Below, piece after piece: positions 11,812-22,899 of a stretch of 64,000 nt of DNA (within the stretch, counting starts at the first letter, position 1; each line of letters starts with the position of its first letter). The stretch is from Sphaerosporella brunnea (Eukaryota > Ascomycota > Pezizomycetes > Pezizales > Pyronemataceae): NCBI GenBank assembly GCA_008704415.1, contig VXIS01000242.1:1-64000 (forward strand), read 5' to 3'. Below the pieces are notes generated by a model, which was given only the letters and a program-made list of their open reading frames with translations, ran no database searches and was not told the origin of the DNA. The position numbers were made by a program, and so were the translations under genes.

Positions 11812-12252
11812 TCAGGATGCCTTATGTACCGCCTTATCTATAATATCAATGTGGGCCTGCAGGACCTCCTCCAGCGTATAATGCCTTCCATATGTGTGGA
11901 TGCCGGAAAGTTAGGTTAATGAGGTAACTATGTGGCCGAGGAGCTTGTGGTGAGGTGGGGGTCGGTTGTAGGGGAAAGGTTGGTTGATTGGAAGGGAGAC
12001 CCGAGATCTATCTACCTCCCGGGCACCCAGCGTCACTCGCACCTATACACATCCCTAAAAAGCTTTTCGATCGCGCTGATGTTCCTCATGTCCGCCGGCA
12101 ACTTGGTCGTGTTTATTGGCTTTGGGCAGGCGCATTCGGTCTGCTCAGAGAGGCAGCTGGAGCACAGGGTGCAGTGGAGCTGCGGAGTGTAGGTTCGCGG
12201 TGCAGAGTTGGAGGAGGGAGGGGAATACCGGGCTTTCGGAAGCGGGATCCAT
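11812..12252 (-). CDS. Small spliced cysteine-containing protein (77 aa), hypothetical
   Basis: Not a recognised family. Proposed exons: 12252-12229 (MDPASESP), 12179-12043 and 11884-11812, with introns of 49 nt (GTATTC...CCGCAG, phase 0) and 158 nt (GTGCGA...GGAAG, phase 2). The joined frame reads LHCTLCSSCL, then ECACPKP, then MRNISAIEKLFRDVY, HYTLEEVLQAHIDIID and stop. The N-terminal part has five cysteines in C-x2-C-x2-C and C-x-C patterns, which could bind a metal. The C-terminal part looks helical and amphipathic. No signal peptide is present. The AAG acceptor of the second intron is unusual, and the first exon is only 24 nt, so the model is tentative. An overlapping plus-strand frame at 11988-13013 is larger but looks like shadow. 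Confidence 0.42.
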
Positions 12253-12431
12253 CGTGGGGTTTGAGGTTTGGGAGCGCAAGTATGTGGGTTCGTGAAGAAG
12301 GGGTTGCGGGATTTTTACCGACCTTGTGGAGGTTGATGGGGTCGGGGAGAGGCTTGATGTCCACAAATACAGTGGTGGTGGTGAGTGGGCAAGAGAGAAT
12401 TTCCACCGGGCAGCTGTATGGAAGTTCTAAT

Positions 12432-12521
12432 CCAAACCTGCAACTGCAGCAAGTGGCTGAAACCAACTCGCAGGAGAGATCATTGAGCTCAAATCGCCAG
12501 ATCGAGAAAGTCTCGCCCACC
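12432..12521. repeat. Dispersed repeat copy A (relative at 49607-49700)
   Basis: About 90 bp resemble 49607-49700 in the same orientation, sharing GCAGCAAGTGGCTGAAAC and, further on, GAGAAAG-CTCGCCC with scattered substitutions and a small gap. No terminal repeats or target duplication were recognised. This is probably a fragment of an old element. Confidence 0.5.
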
Positions 12522-13769
12522 CGCATTTTTTTGGTTCCAAATGCCTGCCCCGAGTACATGTACACTAGCGTACAAAAAGTGAGGCACATCGAGTGCGAAT
12601 TCGTGTATGAACTTGAAACGAACGTCAAAGCCAGCCACGGAAAAATCCGCTCCAGCGTTTGCCAGTGGGCTAGTGATACCGCGGTCACGGTCGGGGCCGT
12701 GCTGCCTCATTGTTTGTATGCTAGTGGTGCAAAATCGTCACCGGCTGCCCCACTCACAGGTAGTGGTATCAACGAGTTGAGATGGATCTCTATTGCGTCC
12801 AGGATCCCGGGACCGGAGGAGATGTGCTGGAATGCTGCGAGTGTCGAAGCTCTTACCCGCAGTGCGCCACAGACAGATAGAATTATTACGCTCGGATCAA
12901 AATCTTGGCTGCGGCCCGGGCGCTGGCTGGATCTAGATACGTCGTGCTCCTGGCAAGGCGTAATGTTACGCGCAGTCATTCTCAGTCGAGAAACAGCAAT
13001 TACCTATAGATAGCAGTTACTATCCTGAGAAAATCAAACACCACGATCGCTATGGGCGCGTACATGTACAGGTGCAAAACCGTCAACATGGTGATACGGG
13101 CGTGAAGCTTCGCAGACTAATGCACTCGAGCAGCTGGATGTTGGCTCCTGGTATACGAGCTTGTCAAGCAGCAGAGATACATCCTAGGCCATATGATGCT
13201 GGAGCCTTTTCGGCTATGGCCATATATGAGGTGAATACAAGACGCAACAACAAGCAAACATCAAAGGAAACAGGAAAAAAAAAACATTACAGTGTCAACA
13301 AAGGAAATACGTCCAATCAGCTTAGGAAACCACTCTAACCTCAGAGCCTCGTCTTTGAGTAGTGCATCTAAAGTAAACCATCTGTGTCCTAGCAAACGCG
13401 CAGGCTGTCCAACCGGTTGGAGTGTACCTCATCCTGCGCCCTTCCCCTCATTCTCCTGCAGCCTCCACCCCTTCGTCGTGCTCCTCCGTCACCGCAGCCA
13501 CAAATAATCCGGTAGTAAGGGTTGGGCGCGGGGTGGTTAGTGGTCAGTCTGGATTATTTTTTGTCGGTTTGAATTCGAGCATCTGCCGCGTGCTATTTGT
13601 TTTTTTTTTTCTTTTTGCCCATATCAGCGTGTGGCTATTACCCCCGCAATACAAAACCTCAGCAGCCCTCCTTCAAGCATCTAAAATCCCCGTTGCTGGT
13701 CTTGCTAGATATCTCGCAGCGGCGGCTTGTGGATGAACCTATCTCTGCCTCGGGGGTGGTGGCTGGCCG

Positions 13770-13802
<33 letters not shown>

Positions 13803-14429
13803 GCCTTTTTTTCTCGATGAGTGCTCTACAAACACAACCAGGCCGGGCGCAGGCCCATGAAAGAGGCACCGGACCTCTACCCACCCTCGACAGTGATAGG
13901 GCGTGGGGCAGCAGCAATGCAGCGATAGAGAATGGTCAAGACCGGGAAGAAGAGAAGCATAGTCGCGCTCGAGTTACAGAACACCCGCGGCCCAGCTGGC
14001 CAAGTACCTGCTGAACTTCAGGACCGGTGCGGCGCTGGGTCAACATCGGACACGACTACCGGCTTTGGGTCGCCGCATACGGCGCCGCTATGCTGCTCTC
14101 CATGACGCACTTCGTGCCCAAGCTGAAGCCGACCACGACGAACGACCGGCTTGAGTCCCACCTGCCAGGGCCTCGGTGGATCCCGTCGCCGGCGCCAACC
14201 GCGCCTTCAGGGCGTCGCGGAGATCTACCTGTGGCGAGTGCGTGTGGTGAGATAACCTGCAAACGAGCCAGGGCGCCGGATACTTGGGCGGTTGCCTCGA
14301 TTCCGGGACATGTAATGGGACAGCAGCCGCCGAGCATGCAGCTTCAACTTCCGGAAGCCCTGGAGAATGCAAGGCACGGCATTGGCACGTTTTATGCGCC
14401 GGGTGACGGGGGTGTTGGGGGGAGCGAAC
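12522..14429. other. Gene-poor stretch with poly-A tract
   Basis: No supported gene. A run of about 30 A lies at 13770-13801. A GC-rich segment around 13990-14400 is open in several frames on both strands without a recognisable product. Confidence 0.4.
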
Positions 14430-14522
14430 TTGTAATGTTTTGAACAGATATTGAAACAAAAGAAATGGGCCGAGATGGAGAGAGTGTGGAATTGTAATGT
14501 TTTGAACAGATATAGAAACAAA
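14430..14522 (+). repeat. Direct repeat, 31 bp, period 62
   Basis: The unit beginning TTGTAATGTTTTGAACAGAT occurs at 14430-14460 and again at 14492-14522 with one mismatch, separated by 31 bp of purine-rich sequence. It lies about 260 bp beyond the 3' end of the 635-aa protein gene. Confidence 0.75.
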
Positions 14523-14782
14523 GGAAAGCTTCTGCAACGAAGCTGGTTTTACCAAAATCGAACTGCTACCTAGATAGTTGAAATGAAGTGATACATACAC
14601 ACGAGCACGGCTCCCGCTACCCGACAGAAAAGCGATGGCACCGCCGATCACTCATCCTCTGCACTGAAATTATTCTCTCACCGACACCAGATGGTGGAGT
14701 AAGGTGGCGTCTCTGCGCTACGCCCGTCTCGCGGCCAGCGTCTCGTCGCTCTATCCTCACCGCTTTATGCTGGGCTTCGGCC

Positions 14783-16794
14783 TCAGTCGGCTCCGATGCC
14801 GAAGTACTTCTTGAGCCACCCCCGCTTCCGCTTCTTCTCGCCCTCGTTTCCAGCTTCCGATACCTGAGGCTCCTTCCATCTCACAAACCTCAGTGTGAAA
14901 GCCCTAGGCCTCCTCTTTCTCCCTCCGCTCGTTTCCTCCAAGGTCGGCGCTGCTGCCTCTGCAGCTGTACTGACTCTCGGCATGGCCGAGCCCGTTGACC
15001 ACCGCCTGGGCCTTTCGTTGCACCTGTGTTGTAAAACCTGAAGCAAAGCTTCCCCCAACACGCCGTGAAGCTGCCTCAGAACCGCTGAAGACATGAGTTC
15101 GAAGTACTCAAGTTGCGCGATTAAGCTTTGTTGATGTTCATGGAATACCGGCAAGGGCTTGCGGCTGGATCGAACGGGCTTGGGCTTGATCTTTTCTTTG
15201 TGTAGTTTTGTTACTACGGGTGGTTTCTGCAGGTTCGATGTGAGTAATGGCCTATTGGAGGGGAAGCGAGGGGAATTACTTCGTCTGGGTCGCCCGCCTG
15301 GTCGTCGAACCAAGAGCACAAATCGGGATATGGGGAGGGACCTCGTGACGGATACAAAGAAGACGTTCGACGAGGCCAAGTAGGGCAGTTTTGTGTTGTG
15401 GGACTACTTGAAATCGAGTCAAACCATGATTTTGTTGGTGAGATTGAAATCGACGACTGCCACAACGAAGATAGCCGCCGGGGCCGTTTCGGGCGTGAGA
15501 ACTCTGTGGCGTTTCTTCCAGGCGATACCGGCGATACCGGGGGTTCTGGGAGCTTTTCTGACGGCGGAGGTACGCTCGGTGACCTGTATCGAGGTTTGAT
15601 TTTTTCGACTTTCTCTCTTTTTGGATCCGTGTCTCCGGTGAACCGGGGGAAGATCTCAGAAGAAGCTCGCAAGTGCATGAGATGCCTACGCCTGCGATAT
15701 TCGACGGCTTCGGCCTCAGCTGCGTATGAAAAGTCTTCTCCAGACTCGGAAAAGGCCTCCAACACCTCGTAAGCATCCTCCAGCATCGCGCCTTCTTCGA
15801 AGACTGCGGGCTCGCCCTGCTCTTCTTGTTCTTCTCGCTCTGGGTCCTCAGCTGTCGACGGGCAAATCGCGAGGGTCGGCCTCTGCTTCTCTGCCCTCAC
15901 AGATATCCTGAAGCTTTGTTCCCCGGAAAAGCGCGCAGCTATCTTGTCCTTCCTAGGAGGCAGAGTGTCAGAGTCGTACTCGATGTCTTGGACTAGTGTT
16001 TTTATTCCCTCCTTCTGGAAAGCATTATTAGTTAGAGCCCATGAGCGCAGATCACTTGTACTCACCTCGTCCAAACCCGCCTCCTCTTCAGAAACATACT
16101 GTGTATCCTCCATGCAAGATCCGTCGTCGCCATAGTCTCCGGTAGCCATTGCATGTTCGAGGGCGGCCAAGGAGCACCAGTCTTCATCATCGCCATCCTC
16201 TTCGGCAGTCAGGGCATCCTCAAGGGATGCCAACGAGTTCCAGTCTATATCATTCTCTGTCACCCTGGCTCCCAGCTCAGGGACTGATGCGGATCTGCCA
16301 ATTGCCGAAATACGTAGCAGTGAGGGGCGCTGTGGCGGGGCAGTCTCCAGTCGCTCGAGCTGCGGCCGTGGGGTGGGGTCGGGCTCTATGGGGTACAGAA
16401 TTGACTGCACGCGCTCAAACACAGCGGAAACCGGTGCCCGCGTCTGCACTCGACCTGAACGTATGAAAAATCGCTCAGATTGCGGCCGCTGCGAGGGCAC
16501 GGGAATCCTTGAACTTGGAAGCGATCCATCCAGCGGGGTTGCTTTCTCCTCCTCGATTATGGTCGCAATAGTCTCTGCTGGGTCCGTATCACTGAACTCC
16601 GTTGTAAGATGCTGTAGAAGGATGCCGACCGCCGAGTTTTGCGCTTCATCGTTCATCACCCGTGATAACTCCGCCGCACTGGACTCCGTGGCTTCCATTT
16701 TCTCCACTCCCGACCCCGGAATACCCTCCCCACCCGACACCCTCGGCCCCTCTCCGCCGTTTGCAAACGCCGGGTCCGCAGTCAGAATACTCAT
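14783..16794 (-). CDS. Acidic, low-complexity protein of 635 aa, hypothetical
   Basis: No family recognised. Exons: 16794-16066, 16014-15280 and 15226-14783. Intron 1 (51 nt, GTGAGT...TTCCAG, branch CTAAC) has a length divisible by three and no stop, so an unspliced form would add 17 residues. Intron 2 is 53 nt (GTAATT...CTGCAG). The protein is mostly disordered and rich in Ser, Pro and Glu. Two tandem acidic repeats in exon 1 read DWNSLASLEDAL and DWCSLAALEHAM, each followed by a Glu/Asp/Gly stretch. Exon 2 has basic Ser/Pro segments (SRPKRPRRLSSLW, SISPTKSWFDSI). The last exon has a more ordered part (HQQSLIAQLEYFELMSSAVL) and a very basic C-terminus (EKKRKRGWLKKYFGIG). The start is the first in-frame ATG. 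Location and role are unknown. Confidence 0.75.
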
Positions 16795-17875
16795 GGCGCT
16801 GCCGTGTCAGTGTTGAAAAGGAGCGTCGAAGTTGGATGTCCCCTCCCAGAGCGATGATAGGGGGGCTCGTCGCTGGTTTATATTGGCCGTATGAGGGCAG
16901 TCCAGCGTGATTCGGCGGTTGCGCCTGGAATCCGGGCTTGGTCGGTACGTCCATCGATATCAAGGGATCAAACGCGAAGATCCGGAGAGTCACAGGAACA
17001 TGGCAGCCACTTCCCCAGCTGGCACACGAGACGGGGCATCCGCGCAGCTGATGCGAGGGCTGCGTGGCTTCGTGCATCAAAAACGAGGAGCTGAAGATGG
17101 CGCCGGAGCGGAGGAAAAGTCCAGTGTTTGTGGTGTTAGTGGCGGGCCACAAGCGCGTTGTGGCGAGAATGGCGGGAAGCGCCGGGAGGGGCTAGCGAGG
17201 AACGGGGTTAGCGCGGCTGCCGCTCGGTCATCGTAGGTCACTCGTGGACGAAGACTTGTCCGAGACAGATCCTGACGTCAAAGAAGGCGGCTAGTCACGG
17301 AGGAAGAGCGGTCTCGTTGCGGCTGCCGATGGAACGACCCACTCTGGGTTCCGCTGTGTCTCTGTGGCCACGGACAAGCCGCCGCGCAACGGTCATGATC
17401 ACCCATACAGAAAACCGGGCCGAAACGCCGGTTCGGGGTGCACGACGAAGTAAAAGACTTCCGATATTCCCGCAATCGCGCGATCGTTCTTTGGGTGAAC
17501 AGTGGAATCCTCCAAAGAAAAACCGCATAGATATATCCCTTCCTCTGGCGGAACTCCCCCGAGAACCATATGACGCCCGCTCCTACATAGAGTATACCTC
17601 CAACTGGGTTGAGCCACATGGATTGGATCCCCACGTAGCTAGACGCCGTAGGCCTGCTTGTCGTTTCTCCCTTGCAAAAGAGTACTTTTTTCCAAAAGCC
17701 ACCACAATGCTTTCAAGTCGGTTCGGGGAGCATCTTTGAACCCTTGCTTTTGAGAGACATTTCGGTAGCTGTCCTTGATTCGCAAAGCGTCGACGTCCGT
17801 TGAAGGCGCGCACGCCCTTCTTCCCCCGCACCCTGGAACTGCCCCGAACTGATTGGCTTTCGCCGTCAGAGTACT
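16795..17875. other. Intergenic, promoter side of the 635-aa gene
   Basis: A plus-strand frame with an ATG at 17000 (MAATSPAGTRDGASAQLM..., about 78 codons) diverges from the 635-aa gene and is just possibly coding, but has no recognisable content. Nothing else was seen. Confidence 0.3.
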
Positions 17876-18013
17876 ATCCCCCGCAGTGCCAGAAGCGCCA
17901 AATCCACCTACATCACACTAAAGTCTTACATAACGAAGGGTCCATTGGCCCATCACCCTCATTCCCACATAACTAGTGCGATGTAGGTATATTCGGCGCT
18001 TCTGACACTGGGA
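17876..18013. mobile_element. Fold-back miniature element (MITE-like)
   Basis: The two ends are imperfect inverted repeats of about 40 bp: the left end reads CCCGCAGTGCCAGAAGCGCC and continues to CACCTACATC-CACTA; the reverse complement of the right end reads CCCAGTGTCAGAAGCGCCGA and continues to ACCTACATCGCACTA. The centre is about 55 bp with no coding potential. The left end is preceded by TAT, compatible with TA target-site use, but no clean duplication remains on the right. A related end occurs at 43070-43108. Confidence 0.6.
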
Positions 18014-19384
18014 AATCACAACCTAATTTACCGCGACTTCGGCGAATCAGGCGATGAGGAGGATTCTGTTCACAAGTACAAACCACGACCAATTGGTCGT
18101 GCGCCGCTGCGCAGAAAGGGGAAGTCGACGTTCCAGCCCCTAGCCTTCATGACGCTCACTCGAGCACGCGCAACCACTGTTTGTCTGTTTCTGTGCTCTC
18201 CAACACCAACAAACAGCACCGCCGCTTCCTCAAACTCTGCACATGATACATACCAGACCCCACCAACGCTGCAACTGTACCTGCTCACGAAGTCGGGGCA
18301 GAGCCATGTGCCAGCCTGTACTTAGATGCAGAAGTCCGCGCGAGAGCAACCAGCAGCCAGCAACAGAGAAGGGGTGTACTCTAGATCAAGACAGGGTTGG
18401 TGGCAGTGGCCTTGGTGCTTTTGCACTTGCACTTGCACTTGCACTTGCGGTAACTGACGCCTCGTTGGCTCCGCCCATGGCGTATCCAACGTGTGCTGGC
18501 CGTGATGCGTGTTTGGCAGGTTGAAGGGTTATCCTTGGAACCGAAGCCGTCTGTAACTGCCGTTGGGTCTAGAATTACATTTTCTCTCCAGCAAAAGGCA
18601 GGGAGGGAGGGAGGGACGCAACACGACGTGCCGTTCCGTTCCTTTCAAAGCGGGAGCTTGAATAGCTCTCGTCTGGGGCTTCTCGTATTCAGACAAGGTG
18701 CAACTGCTTCTTCACCCCGGAGTCTCGCCATCCGACATCGTATATGCTTGTTGCAGGCCTCTTCATGCTCATGATCATCTGCCTCCAGCCTCCAGCCCAT
18801 TCAGCCCGGTTTTCAGCCAACCCTTTCGTACACATGCTCGATCGCTGCACGAGCAGCATTGCAGCCAGCGCAATCCAAACAAACAAAAAAAAAAAAAAAA
18901 AAAGGCTCGTATTCCAACGGGGGAGCGCATTAGCCTTTACCCCTCCTTTCAAAACCAACTAACCAACTTCCTTCTCTTCTGCCGGCTGGAATTGCACGTC
19001 ATTCGAGCTTCCTTCCTTCCACTTTGGCCGCCGGTTCTATTTGCACCTCTCTGCATGAGCCCTTCCCCCCAAACCCCCCACCATTATGCACAGCCTGGGC
19101 TTGGGCTGCATGATCGCCGATCGATCAAGCGATCATTTCCCGCGAAACTTGTCTTGCAAGCAAACAACCGGGGGGGTCATCTACCCATCCCACCAGCCAG
19201 CCAGCCGAAGGCAGTACGAAGAAGAAGGAGAAGAAGAAGGAGAAGAAGGAGAAAGGCATATAAGCCCGCATCCTCCTCCACCACAAACCCGCAGCTCCCA
19301 CAGTCAAAAACCTCTGACACCTCGACACCTTCCAACGCCTTCCAACCGCCCAACACCACCTCAAAACTATCACAAACACACGCA
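18014..19384. other. Intergenic with leader of the 54-aa gene
   Basis: This contains a (TTGCAC)n run near 18420-18446, GGGA repeats near 18600, a poly-A run near 18885-18903, and a purine-rich GAAGAAGGA repeat near 19216-19252 that would lie in the 5' leader of the microprotein gene. The plus-strand frame open across 18698-19561 ends in the microprotein and has no recognisable content upstream of it. Confidence 0.4.
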
Positions 19385-19610
19385 ATGGCCTACACCGTCG
19401 GTTCTAGAATCAAGTTCCGTCTCTCCGACGGAACCGTCTATATTGGCAAGGTGAAAGAAATATTTGCCAACGGTGAATACCTGGTGAATATCTCCCCTCC
19501 TAAGCTTATCCGGCTCACTAACCAACCTCCTCCGCGCGCTGCAGGTCGAGATAGAAAATAGCTCCGATACCAAAGTCGTGGTTCCCGCCAATGTTATCGG
19601 GTACGCCTGA
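19385..19610 (+). CDS. 54-aa spliced microprotein, SH3/Tudor-like barrel pattern
   Basis: Exons 19385-19483 and 19545-19610, with a 61-nt intron (GTGAAT...GCTGCAG, branch CACTAAC, phase 0). The spliced product begins MAYTVGSRIKFRLSDGTVYI, continues GKVKEIFANGEYLVEIEN and ends VVVPANVIGYA. The alternation of short hydrophobic strands with Gly/Asn turns looks like a small beta-barrel of SH3, Tudor or KOW type (inference from pattern only). If the intron is retained, the frame runs on to a stop at 19559-19561 with an unrelated C-terminus. Splicing restores a strand-like segment, which supports the model. No signal peptide or membrane segment. Role unknown. Confidence 0.6.
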
Positions 19611-20057
19611 TCGGGGGGGGGGGGGGGGCGGAATTAAGATGGCTGCCTTTTTTTTTTTTTTTTTTCCTGCTTTTCTGGGGATTTGCGCTTCAGTAGTTCA
19701 ACACTGCTGAGGGCTTACCTATTTCTTCTGGGTTTTGTTTTCGCCGTTTTAGTTAGTTGAGATGACCGGCCGGTCAATGGAAACGCCTTGCCAGCAACCA
19801 TTTCTGCCCGCGTGAAGTGACAGTAGATCACAAATTCTCACTCTCAAGATCAGGAGCATACCTTTCCATTATGGCTAAGGATACATATCAAGTGCCTAGC
19901 CCAGCCCCCTAGTAAAAAGAGAAAGAAAATGAAAGAGCACAGTATGAGATATATTCGTACTCCCCTCAGCAACGAAAAAAAAACACACACGAGGTGTCAA
20001 CCTCCCACAGATTGGACGAGAGATCATCTACCAGCGCCTGGAACGCATGGAGAACTC
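19611..20057. other. Convergent 3' intergenic with G- and T-runs
   Basis: This lies between the stop of the microprotein (plus) and the stop of the RS-rich protein gene (minus). It holds a G-run at 19613-19628 and a T-run near 19650-19666. It is 3' UTR for both genes; nothing else was seen. Confidence 0.5.
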
Positions 20058-21900
20058 CTACTCACTCCACTTGTTCTTTTTAGCGTCAACCATTTTCTGG
20101 ATAATATCCTCTGCATGGCTGTTTACACGCGGCGGGGTTTCGACGCTTGCAACGGCGTCGGCGGCTAATTTCGCCGCCTTCGCGTTACGAACAAGTATGG
20201 CCGTAAGCCTGGGTGAGAACAGGTCCTCAAACCACATTTTGAGTTCCTTCTGAGCAATGTAGGTGAAGATTCCGTCGGGGTCACGGTTGCTCTGCATGAA
20301 AGCACCGATGTACGCTCTCAACACGCGGGCCTTCGGTCCTCGCTGGCCCTTAGCTCCAAGGAATAAGGCGTCGCGGTAGCCGGTAGCAACAATGCTGACA
20401 TGGAGGTCGTTGACGAGCTCTTCCCCAAGCTCCTACAAAATTGTCAGCAATGGAAGGAAATGCACTCCTGACTCTCCTGGGGTTTACCTGTACGTCGTGC
20501 TGCGTTTGCAAGGGGTGTCCAACGGTCTTCACTACCAGCTCCGCCGCAAGGAGCTGGAGCTGCTTCTCACCGATCAACAGCAGCATCTTGTGATAGCAGT
20601 ATAGTGCCTTTTCCCTCTTCTGGAGAGTAGGGCTCACATTGACATACTGCTTCAGATTTTCAGCGATGTCAGGGAGCGCCGGAGGGAATTTTCTTGGCTG
20701 CCCGGGAAGTATGAAACCAAAAGGAGGAAAGTGCTGGGGAGGGGCGAATCCGAGCTGGCCGTACTGCATCGCGAAACCCATTGGGTTGAATTGCGGCATG
20801 TACCCGGCCTGGAAGTCCGGTTGCTGGTGGCGACCCATAGCACCCATAGCTGGCGAGGCCATAGCCATTGAACCAAACCCTTGGGACATCCAGTCCATCG
20901 GCTCAAGAACGCCCGGGGCATTGTTCATGTTACTACTCAATTCGTAGTCTTGATCCTCTTTGGAACCCCGGCGGTGGCTCCGATGTCTCCAGGAAGCGCC
21001 CTTCGCGTCCGCACGGTCAATGGAGCGAGAACGGCTTCTAGGCCGGCGAGAACGGCTTCTAGACCTGCGACGGTCACGGCGATGCTCATCACCCGAATCT
21101 CGATGTCGGGAGTGTCTGGAGTGTCTGCGGACCGAATCTCGATGGGACGAGTGGGTGTAGCGTCGGCTCCTGGCAGCAGTGGTGTCCACATACCCACCAT
21201 GCCGAGAGAGGTCCTTGGCAGGGCGGTGCTTGTCGTTGTTGCGGTTGTAAAAACGGTCCTTCTCGCGACGAGTCTTCTCCATTTGTTTGGCCTCGTCAGC
21301 CTGGGTCGCTGTTGCCTCCAACCGGTTGAAGGGCAGCTCGATACTATTGGTACTCGTTCCCGTGGGCAGCGACGAGGTCAAGGTGGCTGAATCATCTTGG
21401 ATCGGGCTCCAGGAAGCAGTCTCTCTCCTGCCTAACCTCTGCAACCTGTCCGCATTGAACAGGGCCCGATCGTCGCGACGAAGGTCGGCTGCGGTGCTTG
21501 CCTGAGAGCTCCGGGTTCCAAAAAAGGAGCCGGACGGCTCTCCGACTCGCAGAGCTACAGGCCGTCTAGTCGAGAACTGCGCCGACGAGGAGCCCTTCTG
21601 GTCAGCGGTTTCCTTCGCCCTTCTCGCCAGCGAGTCCTCGACTCTCTTCCTCGCGGTATCGGCGTCGTACTTTGTGACTGCAGTAGGGGTATCGAATCCC
21701 ATCTCTTCGTCACCGTCCTCTTCTTGCTTGACGAACATCTCGGCTGCGGTCGAGGCAGCGGCGGTCGAGGCAGCGGCGGTCAATGTCTCGGAGGTCGATG
21801 TCTTCGTTGAGTGCATTTCGGGTCCGAAGAACGAGACGGCGGTGGGACGACTACGCTGCCGCGTTTGGTTTTGATTGGGGGTTGAGGGGTCGTGCCTCAT
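20058..21900 (-). CDS. RS-repeat-containing protein of 595 aa, probable RNA-related
   Basis: Exons 21900-20488 and 20432-20058, with a 55-nt phase-0 intron (GTAAAC...TTGTAG). The N-terminal third is disordered with Ala/Thr and acidic patches (KQEEDGDEEMGFD). The centre is an Arg/Ser/His-rich domain (SRSRSRRPRSRSRS and flanking SRHSRHRDSGDE), as in SR splicing-related proteins. A Met/Pro/Gly/Gln-rich segment follows (MGAMGRHQQPDF, FGFILPGQPRKFPP). The C-terminal 170 residues look helical and ordered (QKREKALYCYHKMLLLIGEKQLQLLAAELVV... IIQKMVDAKKNKWSE). No RRM or kinase motif was seen, so the exact family is open. The frame upstream of 21900 stays open through a minisatellite, but MRHDPSTP is the natural start. 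Confidence 0.8.
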
Positions 21901-21926
21901 GGTGCCAGACGGCTCAGGGATGGGAG

Positions 21927-22045
21927 GGTAGTGGTGGAGTGGTGGAGTGGAGTGTGTCGGTACCGACGGAGTGACGGAGTGACGGAGTGATGGAGTAGCG
22001 GAGTGATGGAGTAGCGGAGTGATGGAGTGATGGAGTGAGTGTATC
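21927..22045 (+). repeat. GGAGTGATGGAGTAGC-type minisatellite
   Basis: Irregular tandem copies of GGAGTGA/GGAGTGATGGAGTAGC lie just upstream of the RS-rich protein start, inside its likely 5' leader or promoter. Confidence 0.8.
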
Positions 22046-22899
22046 GGTATCGGTGAAGTGAAGAGGAGTTCGAGGTAGGGTGTGACGAGTGAGGCCCGGT
22101 GAGATTGGGGTGGACTGGGGTGAGCGCAGCAAGACTGGCTCACTGGAAATCACGGCGCCGCAACACGGCAAACACACGCACGGAGATTGACGGCACCATA
22201 CAAGAGCTCTCTTGAGGAATCATGCACAAAGCGAATGTCTTGAGGGTCTGGCCAAATCACACCATAGCACTCGCACTGAACGGCCATCAAGAACCACCAT
22301 CGATCGCTCCCGGCCGACCGGCCGACTGGCGTCTCCCCGAACACCAGCGCCGTGCGCCTGGATAAGAGCGCACATCATGCATTGCCGGAGTCGACTGATT
22401 CTGAGCGGGTCTTATCGGGTCACATTCCCTCACTCGGGTCACCTCCCCTCACTCGGTTGCGCTGTCAGGTGACTACGAAGACCAGAAATTATCTCTTTCG
22501 TCTGAAGAAAGGACTACCAAAGACTTATAGCGGAGGAAGCAAAAGAGAAATACCCTGGAAGAAACGCAGTACTTTATGGAGCGAAAAGAAAGCTGACGCC
22601 GCTGAATTGCAATTGAAATGGAAAGAGAAAATCCCCGAACCCTCAACTCCCGTCCACCGCTTCCGCTCCCACGGAAAAAGAAAAAAAAAGAAACCCGATT
22701 TTTGAGATTGCCGCCACGTCTTCGCAGAAGGTGGCGATAGATTTGACATGAAGAAAAGAAAGCGAAACAAACAAACAAACAAACAAACAAACAAACTCGC
22801 TTTTGTACCACTACCTGGCGGAAACAGAAGAAGAAAAAAAGAAAAAAAGAAAAAAAAAAACATTCTCGCTTCACACCTCGCTTCCCAGTTTGTTTTGTT
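22046..22899. other. Intergenic with purine-rich tracts
   Basis: This is the promoter side of the RS-rich gene and the 3' side of the P450 gene. It holds (CAAA)n near 22768-22795 and long A/G tracts near 22675-22690 and 22825-22860. No gene was seen. Confidence 0.4.

Noticed and set aside
11988..13013. Plus-strand frame of 341 codons
   Set aside because: It overlaps the spliced minus-strand small gene and a dispersed repeat; no recognisable domain.
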